Made by a program: the position numbers and the translations under genes. From Nocardia thailandica NBRC 100428 (GTDB lineage: Bacteria; Actinomycetota; Actinomycetes; Mycobacteriales; Mycobacteriaceae), in NCBI RefSeq assembly GCF_000308795.1, contig NZ_BAGK01000217.1:54236-118235 (forward strand): DNA of 64,000 nucleotides, given 5' to 3'. The notes beneath the pieces were generated by a model that did not search any database, was not told the origin of the DNA, and worked only from the letters and a program-made list of their open reading frames with translations. This document shows positions 25,328 to 33,149 of this stretch, one piece after another. The stretch's first letter is position 1; every line of letters begins with the position of its first letter.

Positions 25328-25531
25328 TCAGGTGAGCAGGCGGCCCTTCACCACGGCGACGCCGCCGAGCACGACCACCAGGGCCAGCACGACCCAGAAG
25401 TTGGTCAGCCACCACACCACCCCGAGCGCGACGACCACGGGCGCCAGGGCGATGGCCGCGATGACCGGTGACTCGCGCACCGTCTCCAGTGCCGAGCGCG
25501 CCCTGATCCGATCGATGTCCTTACCAGGCAT
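25328..25531 (-). CDS. Small membrane protein, 67 residues, unknown function
   Basis: A short protein with a charged N-terminus (MPGKDIDRIRARSALETVRESP) and two closely spaced hydrophobic helices separated by WWLTN. It ends with KGRLLT. The coding frame has the GC-rich third positions of its neighbours, and it fills the gap between the convergent sixA gene and the divergent MerR gene. I do not recognise a named family. Topology suggests a small inner-membrane hairpin protein. Confidence 0.6.
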   Translation of the reverse strand: MPGKDIDRIRARSALETVRESPVIAAIALAPVVVALGVVWWLTNFWVVLALVVVLGGVAVVKGRLLT

Positions 25532-25577
25532 TCTCCCAGCGTAGCGCCGCCTGGGCGGATCTCGCCGAGAATAAGTC

Positions 25578-25608
25578 TTGCTTGGAGTGCACTCCAGGTG
25601 GATAGCGT
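25578..25608 (+). promoter_or_regulatory. MerR-type promoter with palindromic operator in the spacer
   Basis: TTGCTT (25578-25583) and TAGCGT (25603-25608) are spaced by 19 bases, the long spacing usual for MerR-activated promoters. The perfect palindrome TGGAGTGCACTCCA occupies 25583-25596 between them. The regulator gene starts about 30 bases downstream. Confidence 0.75.
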
Positions 25609-25636
25609 CGAGACCGTTCCGACGAGAGGCGAACAC

Positions 25637-26086
25637 GTGGCGGAGAAGGCGATCCGGATTCCCGAGCGGGAGCGGCCGAGGTACTCGATCGGCGAGGTCT
25701 CCGAGCTCTCGGGACTGAGCCGGGACACGCTGCGCTGGTACGAGAAGATCGGGCTGATGAGCTACGTCGGCCGCGATCACGCGGGCAAGCGGCGGTTCAG
25801 CAGCCGGGATCTGGAATGGCTGGAGCTGATCGGGCGGCTGCGCCTGACCGGCATGCCGGTCGCCGACATGGTCCGCTACGCCGAACTGGTCCGCGCGGGC
25901 GAGTCGACCTACCCCGAGCGCCTGGCGATGTTCCGGCAGACCCGTGCCGACGTGCTCGACCGCATCGCGGAACTGCAGAAGACCGTGGCCGTGCTCGACT
26001 ACAAGATCGGCGTCTACGAAGGACGCGACGACGTGGTCCGGCCGGCCGTGTGCGCAGAACACGACGCAGGGAAGGATCTTTCATGA
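25637..26086 (+). CDS. MerR family transcriptional regulator
   Basis: A 149-residue regulator. YSIGEVSELSGLSRDTLRWYEKIGLM is the MerR winged helix-turn-helix, followed by RRFSSRDLEWLELIGRLRLTGMPVADM and a coiled-coil dimerisation helix (RADVLDRIAELQKTVAVLDYKIGVYE). It has no metal-binding C-terminal cysteines, so it resembles the AdhR/NmlR aldehyde- or thiol-stress group. I chose the GTG at 25637, with GAGAGG seven bases upstream, because the GTG at 25598 lies inside the operator. Its stop overlaps the aldo-keto reductase start (ATGA). Confidence 0.87.
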   Translation: MAEKAIRIPERERPRYSIGEVSELSGLSRDTLRWYEKIGLMSYVGRDHAGKRRFSSRDLEWLELIGRLRLTGMPVADMVRYAELVRAGESTYPERLAMFRQTRADVLDRIAELQKTVAVLDYKIGVYEGRDDVVRPAVCAEHDAGKDLS

Positions 26087-27099
26087 CCACCGCTACGCTG
26101 CCGACCACCGTGCTCGGCTCCTCCGGGATCGAGGTCGGCACGCAGGGCCTCGGCTGCATGGGGATGAGCGAGTTCTACGGCGCCACCGACCTGACCGAGT
26201 CGCGGGCGACCCTCGACCGGGCGCTCGAGCTGGGCGTCACGCTGTTCGACACCGCCGACATCTACGGCTCGGGCCACAACGAGGAGTTCCTGGCCGACTT
26301 CGTCGCCGCGAACCGCGCGAACCTGGTGATCGCCACCAAGTTCGGCATCGTGCGCAAGGCCGACGACCCGGCCTACCGCGGCTTCGACAACTCCCCCGCC
26401 TACATCCGCGCCGCCGTCGACGCGAGCCTGCGCAGGCTCGGGGTCGACGTCATCGACCTGTACTACATGCACCGGCGCGACCCGGCGGTGCCGATCGAGG
26501 AGACCGCGGGGGTGCTCGGCGAGCTCGTCGCCGCGGGCAAGGTGCGCGCCATCGGGCTCTCGGAGGTGACCGGCGACGAACTGCGCGCCGCGCACGCCGT
26601 GCACCCGATCGCGGCGCTCCAGTCGGAGTGGTCGCTGTTCTCCCGCGACGTGGAGAACACCGCCGTGCCTGCCGCCGCCGAGCTGGGCGTGACCTTCGTG
26701 CCCTACTCCCCGCTGGGCCGCGGCTTCCTGACCGGCGCGTTCGCCTCGGGCGCCGACCTCGGCGACAGCGCGGACTTCCGCGCCCACATGCCGCGCTTCT
26801 CCGGCGACAACGCGGCCCACAACGCGGCCCTGCTCGCCCCGCTCGCCGCCATCGCCGCCGACCGCGGGATCTCCCGCGCCCAGGTGGCCCTCGCGTGGGT
26901 GCACGCCCAGGCGCGGGCGCACGGCCTGCCGGTCGTCCCGATCCCCGGCACCCGCAAGCGCACCCGGCTGGAGGAGAACGTGGCCGCCGCGACCATCGCG
27001 CTGACCCCCGAGGAGCTGGCCGCCCTCGAACCGATCGCCGGACAGGTCGCCGGAAACCGGTACGCCGACATGAGTTTCACCTCCGCCGCGCGCGAGTGA
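26083..27099 (+). CDS. Aldo/keto reductase
   Basis: A 338-residue TIM-barrel NADPH-dependent reductase of the AKR13/YakC-like group. Catalytic residues are visible: Asp and Tyr in LFDTADIYGSGHNEEFL, Lys in LVIATKFGI, His in LYYMHRRDP. The NADP-binding end is PIPGTRKRTRLEENVAA. Start and stop overlap with the MerR gene by four bases, so the pair is one autoregulated unit. It probably detoxifies reactive aldehydes that the MerR protein senses; the specific aldehyde is unknown. Confidence 0.9.
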   Translation: MTTATLPTTVLGSSGIEVGTQGLGCMGMSEFYGATDLTESRATLDRALELGVTLFDTADIYGSGHNEEFLADFVAANRANLVIATKFGIVRKADDPAYRGFDNSPAYIRAAVDASLRRLGVDVIDLYYMHRRDPAVPIEETAGVLGELVAAGKVRAIGLSEVTGDELRAAHAVHPIAALQSEWSLFSRDVENTAVPAAAELGVTFVPYSPLGRGFLTGAFASGADLGDSADFRAHMPRFSGDNAAHNAALLAPLAAIAADRGISRAQVALAWVHAQARAHGLPVVPIPGTRKRTRLEENVAAATIALTPEELAALEPIAGQVAGNRYADMSFTSAARE

Positions 27100-27179
27100 G
27101 GCGCCGTGGTGTGCCGGGCCGCCCGGCACACCGTGGCCACCGGCCCGCGCCCGCCCGTCACCCCGCCTAGACTCGGTCC

Positions 27180-27977
27180 GTGACTTCCGGGGCCGAGAAC
27201 GCGCGGGTGTGGATCGACAAGCAGACGCCGAAGGCGTTCCGTGCGCTGCTCGCCGTCGCGGGCGAGGTGCGGGCGGCGGCGGTGGCCGCGGGCATCGACC
27301 GCAGGCTGATCGAACTGGTGAACCTGCGCGTCTCCCAGATCAACGGCTGCGCCTACTGCCTCGACGTGCACGAGCGGGCGGCCCTGGCGGCGGGCGCGAC
27401 CGCGCAGGAGCTGGCGGTCCTGCCCGGCTGGCGGCGCGGCGGGCCGTATTCGGCGCTCGACCGGGCGGTGCTCGGGCTCGCCGAGGCCACCGCGACCCTG
27501 CCGGACGAGCACGTCCTCGCCCGGGAATACGCCTCGGCCCGCGCGCAGTTGAGCGAGGACCAGATCGCGGTGGTCGTGTGGGCGGCGACCACCATCGGCG
27601 CCTTCAACCGGGTGTCGATCCTCAGCGACCATCCGGTGCCCCCGCGGAAGAAGGAGCAGACAGCCGTGACCGACTCCACCCCGAAGACCGAGGTCGTGCA
27701 CAACCCGGAGAAGAAGCGGTACGAGATCTACTTCGGTGGCGAACTCGCCGGATTCACCGAGTACGAGGAGCGCGACGACGTCACCGACTTCGTCCACACC
27801 GAGATCGACGGCGCGTTCGCGGGCAAGGGGCTGGGCAGCACCCTCGCCCGGGGCGCGCTCGACGACGTGGTCTCCCGCGAACGGGTGATCTTCGCGCACT
27901 GCCCGTTCATCCGGAAGTACCTGGACAAGCACCCCGAGTACGACGCGCACGTGCTCGGCAAGGGCGTGCAGCGGTGA
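27180..27977 (+). CDS. AhpD-like (CMD) domain fused to a GNAT/NATD1-like domain
   Basis: One uninterrupted 265-residue frame with two parts. Residues 1-155 are a carboxymuconolactone decarboxylase/AhpD domain with Glu45, Cys57, Cys60 and His64 of the ExnCxxCxxxH peroxidase motif (INGCAYCLDVH). Residues 163-265 are a short GNAT of the NATD1/YidJ type with AFAGKGLGSTL and CPFIRKYLDKHPEY. AAGGAG followed by an in-frame GTG at 27666 sits exactly at the junction, so a separate 103-residue acetyltransferase may also be made. In related genomes these domains are, to my knowledge, usually separate. The last four bases overlap the pirin gene. Confidence 0.8.
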   Translation: MTSGAENARVWIDKQTPKAFRALLAVAGEVRAAAVAAGIDRRLIELVNLRVSQINGCAYCLDVHERAALAAGATAQELAVLPGWRRGGPYSALDRAVLGLAEATATLPDEHVLAREYASARAQLSEDQIAVVVWAATTIGAFNRVSILSDHPVPPRKKEQTAVTDSTPKTEVVHNPEKKRYEIYFGGELAGFTEYEERDDVTDFVHTEIDGAFAGKGLGSTLARGALDDVVSRERVIFAHCPFIRKYLDKHPEYDAHVLGKGVQR

Positions 27978-28948
27978 GCGACCTCGAGCTCCACCCCGAC
28001 GAGGCGCTGTGTGAACCCTCGCCGGGGCCGGGACCGGTCACCGAGCTGTTCCCGGCGCGCGAGGTCCCGCTGGGCGGGGTGCGCGGCGTCTTCGTGGAAC
28101 GCGTCCTGCCGCAACGCGACATCCCCACGGTCGGCGCGTGGTGCTTCTTCGACCACTTCGGCACACCGACCGTCGCGGGCACGGGCGAGGCCCACGACAT
28201 CGAGCCGCACCCGCACATCGGCCTGCAGACGGTCACCTGGCCGTTCGAGGGCCGGATCCGGCACCGCGACTCGGTCGGCTCGGACGTGGAGATCGAACCC
28301 GGTCAGCTCAACCTGATGACCTCCGGGCACGGCATCGCCCACTCCGAGTACGGTGACCGCTCCCGCCCCGCGGGCCACGGCCTGCAGCTGTGGATCGCGC
28401 TGCCGGGCGAATCCGCCTCGGTGACACCGCATTTCGAGCAGCACCGCGACCTGCCGGTCTACACCGACGACGGGCTGCGCGCGATCGTGCTGATCGGCAC
28501 CCTCGGCGGCGTCCGCTCCCCCGCCACGGCCTACACCCCGATCGTGGGCGCCGACATCCGGATCGAGCCGGGCACCGCCATCGAGCTCCCGCTCGACCCG
28601 TCCTTCGAGCACGCGGTCATGCTCATCGACGGCGCGGCGACGGTGGCGGGCACCGAGCCGCCGACGGGTCCGCTGCTCTACCTGGGCACCGGCCGGGACT
28701 CGCTGGCCCTGTCCAGCGCCGAGGGCGCGCACCTGGTGCTGATCGGCGGCGAGCCGTTCGGCGAGGAACTGGTCATGTGGTGGAACTTCGTCGGCCGCAC
28801 CCACGACGAGATCGTCGCCGCCCGCGAGGCCTGGGAGGCCCGCGACACCGCCCGGTTCCCCGACATCGCCGGGCACACTCCCGACCAGCGCATCCCCGCT
28901 CCCCCGCTGCCACCGCTGCACCTGAAGCCGCGCAAGCGCCGCTGCTGA
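27974..28948 (+). CDS. Pirin family protein
   Basis: A 324-residue bicupin. The metal-binding motif of the N-terminal cupin is EPHPHIGLQTVTW, with a further histidine in SGHGIAHSEY. The C-terminal cupin is degenerate. Some bacterial pirins are quercetinases, others modulate metabolic enzymes; this one cannot be assigned to either. The GTG overlaps the preceding stop (GTGA), so it is co-translated with the AhpD-GNAT protein and may belong to the same oxidative stress unit. It ends with a basic KPRKRRC tail. Confidence 0.88.
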   Translation: MSDLELHPDEALCEPSPGPGPVTELFPAREVPLGGVRGVFVERVLPQRDIPTVGAWCFFDHFGTPTVAGTGEAHDIEPHPHIGLQTVTWPFEGRIRHRDSVGSDVEIEPGQLNLMTSGHGIAHSEYGDRSRPAGHGLQLWIALPGESASVTPHFEQHRDLPVYTDDGLRAIVLIGTLGGVRSPATAYTPIVGADIRIEPGTAIELPLDPSFEHAVMLIDGAATVAGTEPPTGPLLYLGTGRDSLALSSAEGAHLVLIGGEPFGEELVMWWNFVGRTHDEIVAAREAWEARDTARFPDIAGHTPDQRIPAPPLPPLHLKPRKRRC

Positions 28949-28963
28949 GCGGCGGATCGTCGT

Positions 28964-28993
28964 GGGCCCCGCGCCATCCGGCTCGCGGGGCCC
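28964..28993. terminator. Hairpin terminator between pirin and SRPBCC genes
   Basis: GGGCCCCGCG at 28964-28973 pairs perfectly with 28984-28993 across a 10-base loop, between convergent genes. Confidence 0.65.
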
Positions 28994-29000
28994 GCGAACC

Positions 29001-29477
29001 TCAGGAGGCGAGGAGGGCATCGAGGGCGCGGTAGGAATCGTTGAGGCCGCCCTCCATGCCGGACTGCAGCATGCTGTCGCGCTCCTCGGCGGTGTGGAAG
29101 ATGCTGTCGGTGACGACCTTGGTCCGGCCGTCGCCCAGGTCGACCAGCGTGGTCGTGTCGATGCTGATGTGGGCGGGCATGCCGTCCCATTCGAAGGACT
29201 GCACGATCTTCTCGCCGGGCACGATCTCGCGGAAGCGCCCTTCAAAGCCGTAGGACTCGTCGCCGTCGTGCTCGACGAAGCGCCAGTGCCCGCCCTTGCG
29301 GAACTCCCAGCGCTCGACATCGAGGACGTGGCCGCGGCCCCACCACTGCGACAGCTGCTCGATCCGGCTGTAGGCCGCCCACACCCGTTCCGGGGACGCC
29401 GCGAAGATCCGTTCGATGTGCACCTCCCGGTCGCCGACGGTGGTGATGGTGGCGTCGTTGGTCGTGGTCGCGCTCAT
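29001..29477 (-). CDS. SRPBCC (AHSA1-type) domain protein
   Basis: A 158-residue START-like protein of the activator of Hsp90 ATPase homologue group. VHIERIFAASPERVWAAYSRIEQLSQWWGRG is the conserved first strand and helix. GHWRFVEHDGDESYGFEGRFREIVPGEKIV and the C-terminal EGGLNDSYRALDALLAS complete the fold. Such proteins bind hydrophobic ligands; the function is mostly unknown. Its ATG overlaps the stop of the ArsR gene (ATGA), a very common actinobacterial gene pair. Confidence 0.87.
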   Translation of the reverse strand: MSATTTNDATITTVGDREVHIERIFAASPERVWAAYSRIEQLSQWWGRGHVLDVERWEFRKGGHWRFVEHDGDESYGFEGRFREIVPGEKIVQSFEWDGMPAHISIDTTTLVDLGDGRTKVVTDSIFHTAEERDSMLQSGMEGGLNDSYRALDALLAS

Positions 29478-29806
29478 GGTTGCTGCTCCGTTCGTTCGAG
29501 GAATTCGCCGAGACGGTCCATCCGGGCCTCCAGCATCTGCCGATAGTTCTGCATCCACGCCACCTCGCGGTCGAAGACGTTCTCGCCGAGCCGGCAGTAC
29601 CGGACCCGGCCGCGCTTCTCCGTGACCACCATGCCCGCGTGCTCGAGCAGCGCCACGTGCTTCTTCATGCCGGTGAGCGTCATCTCGAAGCGGTCGGCGA
29701 GTTCGGTGATACTCGCGGGTCCACGTCCGAGGTGCTCGAGGATGCCCCGCCTTGTGGGGTCCGCGAGCGCGCCGAACGAGGCGTCGAGGAAGTCATACTG
29801 AACCAT
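29474..29806 (-). CDS. ArsR family transcriptional regulator
   Basis: A 110-residue winged-helix regulator: FGALADPTRRGILEHLGRGPASITELADRFEMTLTGMKKHVALLEHAGMV is the full ArsR DNA-binding core. There is no metal-binding cysteine motif in the recognition helix, which fits the subgroup paired with SRPBCC proteins. It is coupled to the SRPBCC gene and would repress this two-gene unit. Confidence 0.9.
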   Translation of the reverse strand: MVQYDFLDASFGALADPTRRGILEHLGRGPASITELADRFEMTLTGMKKHVALLEHAGMVVTEKRGRVRYCRLGENVFDREVAWMQNYRQMLEARMDRLGEFLERTEQQP

Positions 29807-29845
29807 CTAGTTCAGTATGCGACGGCCCACCCCCGCCGTCAAGCC

Positions 29846-29890
29846 TCGACAGCGCGCGAATGTTCTACTACATTTCGTAGTAGAACATTC
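29846..29890 (+). promoter_or_regulatory. Promoter with a 33-bp perfect inverted-repeat operator
   Basis: GAATGTTCTACTAC at 29858-29871 is the exact inverse of 29877-29890, with spacer ATTTC. TCGACA (29846-29851) and TACATT (29869-29874) are spaced by 17 bases, so the operator covers the -10 element of the promoter for the FAD monooxygenase gene. AT richness stands out from the surroundings. The pattern is that of a repressor site; no regulator gene is adjacent in the expected orientation. Confidence 0.75.
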
Positions 29891-29906
29891 GGGGTGAGGA
29901 GCGGGG

Positions 29907-31124
29907 ATGGAACACACGCGATGCGTCGTCGTCGGGGGCGGGCCCGCGGGCATGATGACGGGGCTCCTGCTGGCCCGCGCGGGCGTCGAGGTCACGGTGC
30001 TGGAGAAGCACGGCGACTTCCTGCGCGACTTCCGCGGGGACACCGTGCACCCGTCCACCCTGCGCCTGCTCGACGAACTCGGGCTCGGCGACCGGTTCGC
30101 CGCGCTCGAACAGCGCAGCCTCACCCGCATGCGGATGATCGTGGCCGGGCAGACCATCGTGGCGGCCGATTTCACCCGGATCCCCGGCAGGCACAAGCGC
30201 ATCGCCATGGTGCCGCAGTGGGACTTCCTGACCATGCTGGCCGAGGCCGCGCGCGCCGAGCCGACCTTCACCCTGCGCATGTCCACCGCCGCGACCGCGC
30301 CGATCGTCACCGACGGGGTGGTCCGCGGCGTCCGCGTCCAGGGCCCGGACGGCCCCGGCGACCTGCGCGCCGACCTCGTGATCGCCTGCGACGGACGCGA
30401 TTCGGTGATCCGGGCGGGCGCGGGCCTGCGGCAGCGCGCCTTCGACGTCCCGATGGACGTGTGGTGGGTGCGCGTGCCCGCCCCGCCCGACCGGGCGGGC
30501 GGCGGCGAGGTGTTCGGCCGGTTCGAGGCCGGGGCGGTCGCCGTCACGATGGACCGCGGCGACTACCTCCAGACCTCCTACCTGATCCCCAAGGGCGCCG
30601 ACGCGCGGTTCCGGGCCGCCGGCCTCGACCGGCTGCGCGGGCAGTTGCACGCCCTGTTCGGCTGGGACGCCGCGGCGCTGGACGCCATCGCCTCCTGGGA
30701 CGACGTGAAACTGCTCGAGGTGACCATGGGCAGGCTCGACCGCTGGCACACCCCGGGCCTGCTCTGCCTCGGGGACGCCGCGCACACCATGTCCCCGGTC
30801 GGCGGCGTCGGAGTGAACCTGGCCATCCAGGACGCGGTCGCCGCGGCCCGGATCCTGGCCGAGCCACTGCGCCGGGGACCGGTCCCCGACCGGGTGCTGG
30901 CGCGCGTGGGGCGGCGACGACACTTCCCCACCGCCGTCACCCAGCGCTCGCAGCTCGGCGAACACGCGACCCTGCTCGAACCGGCGCTGGCGGGCACCCT
31001 CACCCGGGTCCCGGCGCCGCTGCGGGCCGTCGGCCGGGTGCCCGCCCTCGCGGGCCTGGCCGCCTATGTCGGCGGTGTCGGCGTCCGGCCGGAGCACGCG
31101 CCCGCGTTCGCCCGCAGGCCCTGA
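29907..31124 (+). CDS. FAD-dependent monooxygenase (PHBH/UbiH-like)
   Basis: A 405-residue group A flavoprotein. CVVVGGGPAGMMTGLLLARAG binds the FAD ADP part. The DG motif lies in LVIACDGRDSVIRAGAG and the third FAD motif is LLCLGDAAHTMSPVGGVGVNLAIQDAVAAA. Family members hydroxylate aromatic or polyketide substrates with NAD(P)H and oxygen. The gene stands alone, with a strong palindromic operator 16 bases before the ATG, so expression is probably induced by its substrate. A drug- or antibiotic-modifying role (as for rifampicin or tetracycline monooxygenases) is possible but not shown. Confidence 0.88.
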   Translation: MEHTRCVVVGGGPAGMMTGLLLARAGVEVTVLEKHGDFLRDFRGDTVHPSTLRLLDELGLGDRFAALEQRSLTRMRMIVAGQTIVAADFTRIPGRHKRIAMVPQWDFLTMLAEAARAEPTFTLRMSTAATAPIVTDGVVRGVRVQGPDGPGDLRADLVIACDGRDSVIRAGAGLRQRAFDVPMDVWWVRVPAPPDRAGGGEVFGRFEAGAVAVTMDRGDYLQTSYLIPKGADARFRAAGLDRLRGQLHALFGWDAAALDAIASWDDVKLLEVTMGRLDRWHTPGLLCLGDAAHTMSPVGGVGVNLAIQDAVAAARILAEPLRRGPVPDRVLARVGRRRHFPTAVTQRSQLGEHATLLEPALAGTLTRVPAPLRAVGRVPALAGLAAYVGGVGVRPEHAPAFARRP

Positions 31125-31283
31125 CGCGGCCACAGCCCGCCCGCACCCCGGAACCACCGGCCGAATCACGGCGGATCACCCCGTCACGTCCGGTTGTTCC
31201 ACAATTTCCACTCGGTACTGCGGAACCTCACGGACTCGCGGTATGTTGATCGCCGAAATCGGGCATGTCGGGCGGCAGAACGG

Positions 31284-31934
31284 ATGAAACACACGATGAG
31301 GATCTCGACCATTGCGGTGACGGCTGTGCTCGCGCTCGGCGGCACGGTCGTGGGTGGCGCCTTCGCCCAGGCGGAGCCCGCCGCCGTGTCCGCCCCGGCG
31401 ACCGCGGCACCCGGCCTCACCGGCTCGGCCGAGTCGGTCGACTACCGCACCGAGGTCAGCGAGGACCGCCGCTCGGTGGTCACCACGCTCACTCACGGCA
31501 GCTTCGAGATCCTGCACGACAACAAGGTCGTCGCCGTCCGCGACGCCGCCGGCACCGTCGTCGAGGCGCTGCCCATGCTGATTCGTGCGGGCGAGCACGC
31601 CATCGCGCTGACCCCGGCACTCGAGGCCGACGGCACCCGCCTCACCCTCACCCCGGTCGGCGAGGCCGACCGCCCGCTGCGCGACATCAGCGCCCAGGAG
31701 CGGTTCTTCGCCGAGACCCAGCGGTTGCAGCCGCAGATCATCGAGGGCGCCGCCATCGGCGCGGCCATCGGGTTCGTGCTCGGCTTCCCCCTCGGGCTGT
31801 TCATCCTCGACTTCATCACCGTGCCCGTGGCCACCGTGGCAGGCGCCGCGATCGGCGCGCTCGCCGGGTACGCCGCCGCGGGCGGCCAGCCCGCCATCGA
31901 CGCCGCCCTGGACTACGTCACAGGTCAGCCCTGA
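31284..31934 (+). CDS. Secreted protein with C-terminal glycine-zipper helices
   Basis: A 216-residue protein. MKHTMRISTIAVTAVLALGGTVVGGAFAQA is a signal peptide with a likely cleavage before EPAAV. A beta-rich middle section (VDYRTEVSEDRRSVVTTLTHGSFEIL to GTRLTLTPVG) resembles the exported unknown proteins common in Nocardia. Two hydrophobic, glycine-patterned segments follow (AAIGAAIGFVLGFPLGLFILDF and AGAAIGALAGYAAAGG), which could insert in a membrane. The ATG at 31284 is preferred because the signal peptide begins there. Function unknown; monocistronic. Confidence 0.65.
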   Translation: MKHTMRISTIAVTAVLALGGTVVGGAFAQAEPAAVSAPATAAPGLTGSAESVDYRTEVSEDRRSVVTTLTHGSFEILHDNKVVAVRDAAGTVVEALPMLIRAGEHAIALTPALEADGTRLTLTPVGEADRPLRDISAQERFFAETQRLQPQIIEGAAIGAAIGFVLGFPLGLFILDFITVPVATVAGAAIGALAGYAAAGGQPAIDAALDYVTGQP

Positions 31935-32007
31935 TCGCGGCGCGCTCGGCTACCGTGGAATCCGGAGTGTGACAACGGATGACCGGGATGACCCGAGGTG
32001 GTGGGCG

Positions 32008-32670
32008 ATGTTCGATCCGCTGGCCGAGATCGATCGGGCGCTGGCGCATCAGGCGGGCTGGTCGTGGTTCGACGACTATCTGCTCTACACCTGCGGGGTC
32101 GCCCAGCGGCTGACCGGCCCCGGCCCGGTCGACCTGCCCGGCAAGCCCACCCGGATCCGGCTCGCGGCCGGGGAGAAGTGCCTGGCCGAGGGGCCGGTCC
32201 ACTGGGCGGTCTGGCGCGCGCCCGAGCCGCCGCGCCCGTCCCGGCGCCCCGGCGGCATCACCATCGGTAGCTCGTCCGGGAACACGGTCACCGTCACACT
32301 CGGCGGCGGGTCCGCGCACCGGCGCCGCGGTCCCGTCGGCGGCCAGTGGGTCCGCGAACGCCCCGGCACCGCGACGATCACCGACCAGCGGCTGCACTTC
32401 ACCAACCCCGACCGTTCCTTCTCCCTCCCCTGGTCCGCGCTGGAGACGATCGATCTGACCGCGCCCGACCGGGTGACCCTCAGCTTCCCCGACGACGCGG
32501 GCGAGCGGCGGCAGCTCCAGGCCCAGACCCCCTGGGCGGTCCTGGTTTTCGTGGTCGCGGCGTTCCTCCAGTTCCCCGCGCATCCACTGCTGGAATCGGG
32601 ACGGTGGCTGCCCGCCGGATTCGAGGAGAAGTGCCACCTCGCCGGGAAGACGTGCCCGCGGGTGCGGTGA
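32008..32670 (+). CDS. Conserved protein of unknown function, paralogue A (EKC-motif family)
   Basis: A 220-residue protein beginning MFDPLAEIDRALAHQAGWSWFDDYLLYTCGV and ending WLPAGFEEKCHLAGKTCPRVR. A second EKC lies near residue 60 (AGEKCLAEG), followed by VHWAVWR. The middle (GTATITDQRLHFTNPDRSFSLPWSALETIDL) reads like a small beta-rich PH-like domain. A paralogue is encoded at 33997-34800. I chose the ATG at 32008 because the paralogue can only start at the matching codon; a GTG at 31969 would add 13 residues. I do not recognise a named family, and no enzyme motif is visible. Confidence 0.65.
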   Translation: MFDPLAEIDRALAHQAGWSWFDDYLLYTCGVAQRLTGPGPVDLPGKPTRIRLAAGEKCLAEGPVHWAVWRAPEPPRPSRRPGGITIGSSSGNTVTVTLGGGSAHRRRGPVGGQWVRERPGTATITDQRLHFTNPDRSFSLPWSALETIDLTAPDRVTLSFPDDAGERRQLQAQTPWAVLVFVVAAFLQFPAHPLLESGRWLPAGFEEKCHLAGKTCPRVR

Positions 32671-33018
32671 TCACCGGCTGTCGACGTACTCCTGGGGCGT
32701 GACGGTCAGGGTCGTCCCCGGCATCGTGACGGTCAGGACATCGGTGGTGGCGTCCCAGGCGGCCGCCACCTGATCCGCCCGGTACGGAATCTCGTAGACC
32801 AGGCCGCGATTCGGCGACGGGCCGATCAGAAGCTGCTCGGAGTCGCTCAGCAGGCCGGGCGTGTGCCGGTGGTACACGCAGTATCCGGTCGGGCTGCCGT
32901 CGTCACAGCCGACGACCACCTGCTCCGACAGGAATCCGACCGCCACCCGATAGCCGCCGAACCCCACCGCGCAGACACCGATCGTCCCGAGGACCGCGAG
33001 GACCACCTGAGATCTCAC
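32671..33018 (-). CDS. Single-pass membrane protein of unknown function
   Basis: A 115-residue protein with one N-terminal transmembrane segment (VVLAVLGTIGVCAVGFGGYRVAVGFL) and an extracytoplasmic part with two cysteines (VVGCDDGSPTGYCVYH) that could form a disulphide. Its stop abuts the stop of paralogue A, and it is divergent from a TetR gene. A GTG at 33075 would extend it by 19 basic residues, but that start would run into the TetR operator region. No family recognised. Confidence 0.55.
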   Translation of the reverse strand: MRSQVVLAVLGTIGVCAVGFGGYRVAVGFLSEQVVVGCDDGSPTGYCVYHRHTPGLLSDSEQLLIGPSPNRGLVYEIPYRADQVAAAWDATTDVLTVTMPGTTLTVTPQEYVDSR

Positions 33019-33085
33019 AGCCGCACTGTACGCGGATCCGGCCCGGATCCTCGGCCGAGAGCGGGAAACCGGCACACAGAATCAC

Positions 33086-33143
33086 TTGAACAAAGTGCAG
33101 GCGCGTTTGAACTTTGTGCAAGCCGACCCGGCACTCCTATCGT
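33086..33143 (+). promoter_or_regulatory. Candidate TetR operator and leaderless promoter
   Basis: TTGAACAAAGTGCA at 33086-33099 is the inverse of 33108-33121 at 12 of 14 positions; both halves share ACAAAGT. TTGTGC (33114-33119) and TATCGT (33138-33143) are spaced by 18 bases and would place the transcript start at or near the ATG at 33150. No Shine-Dalgarno sequence precedes that ATG, which fits a leaderless message. Confidence 0.55.
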
Positions 33144-33149
33144 GAGCGC

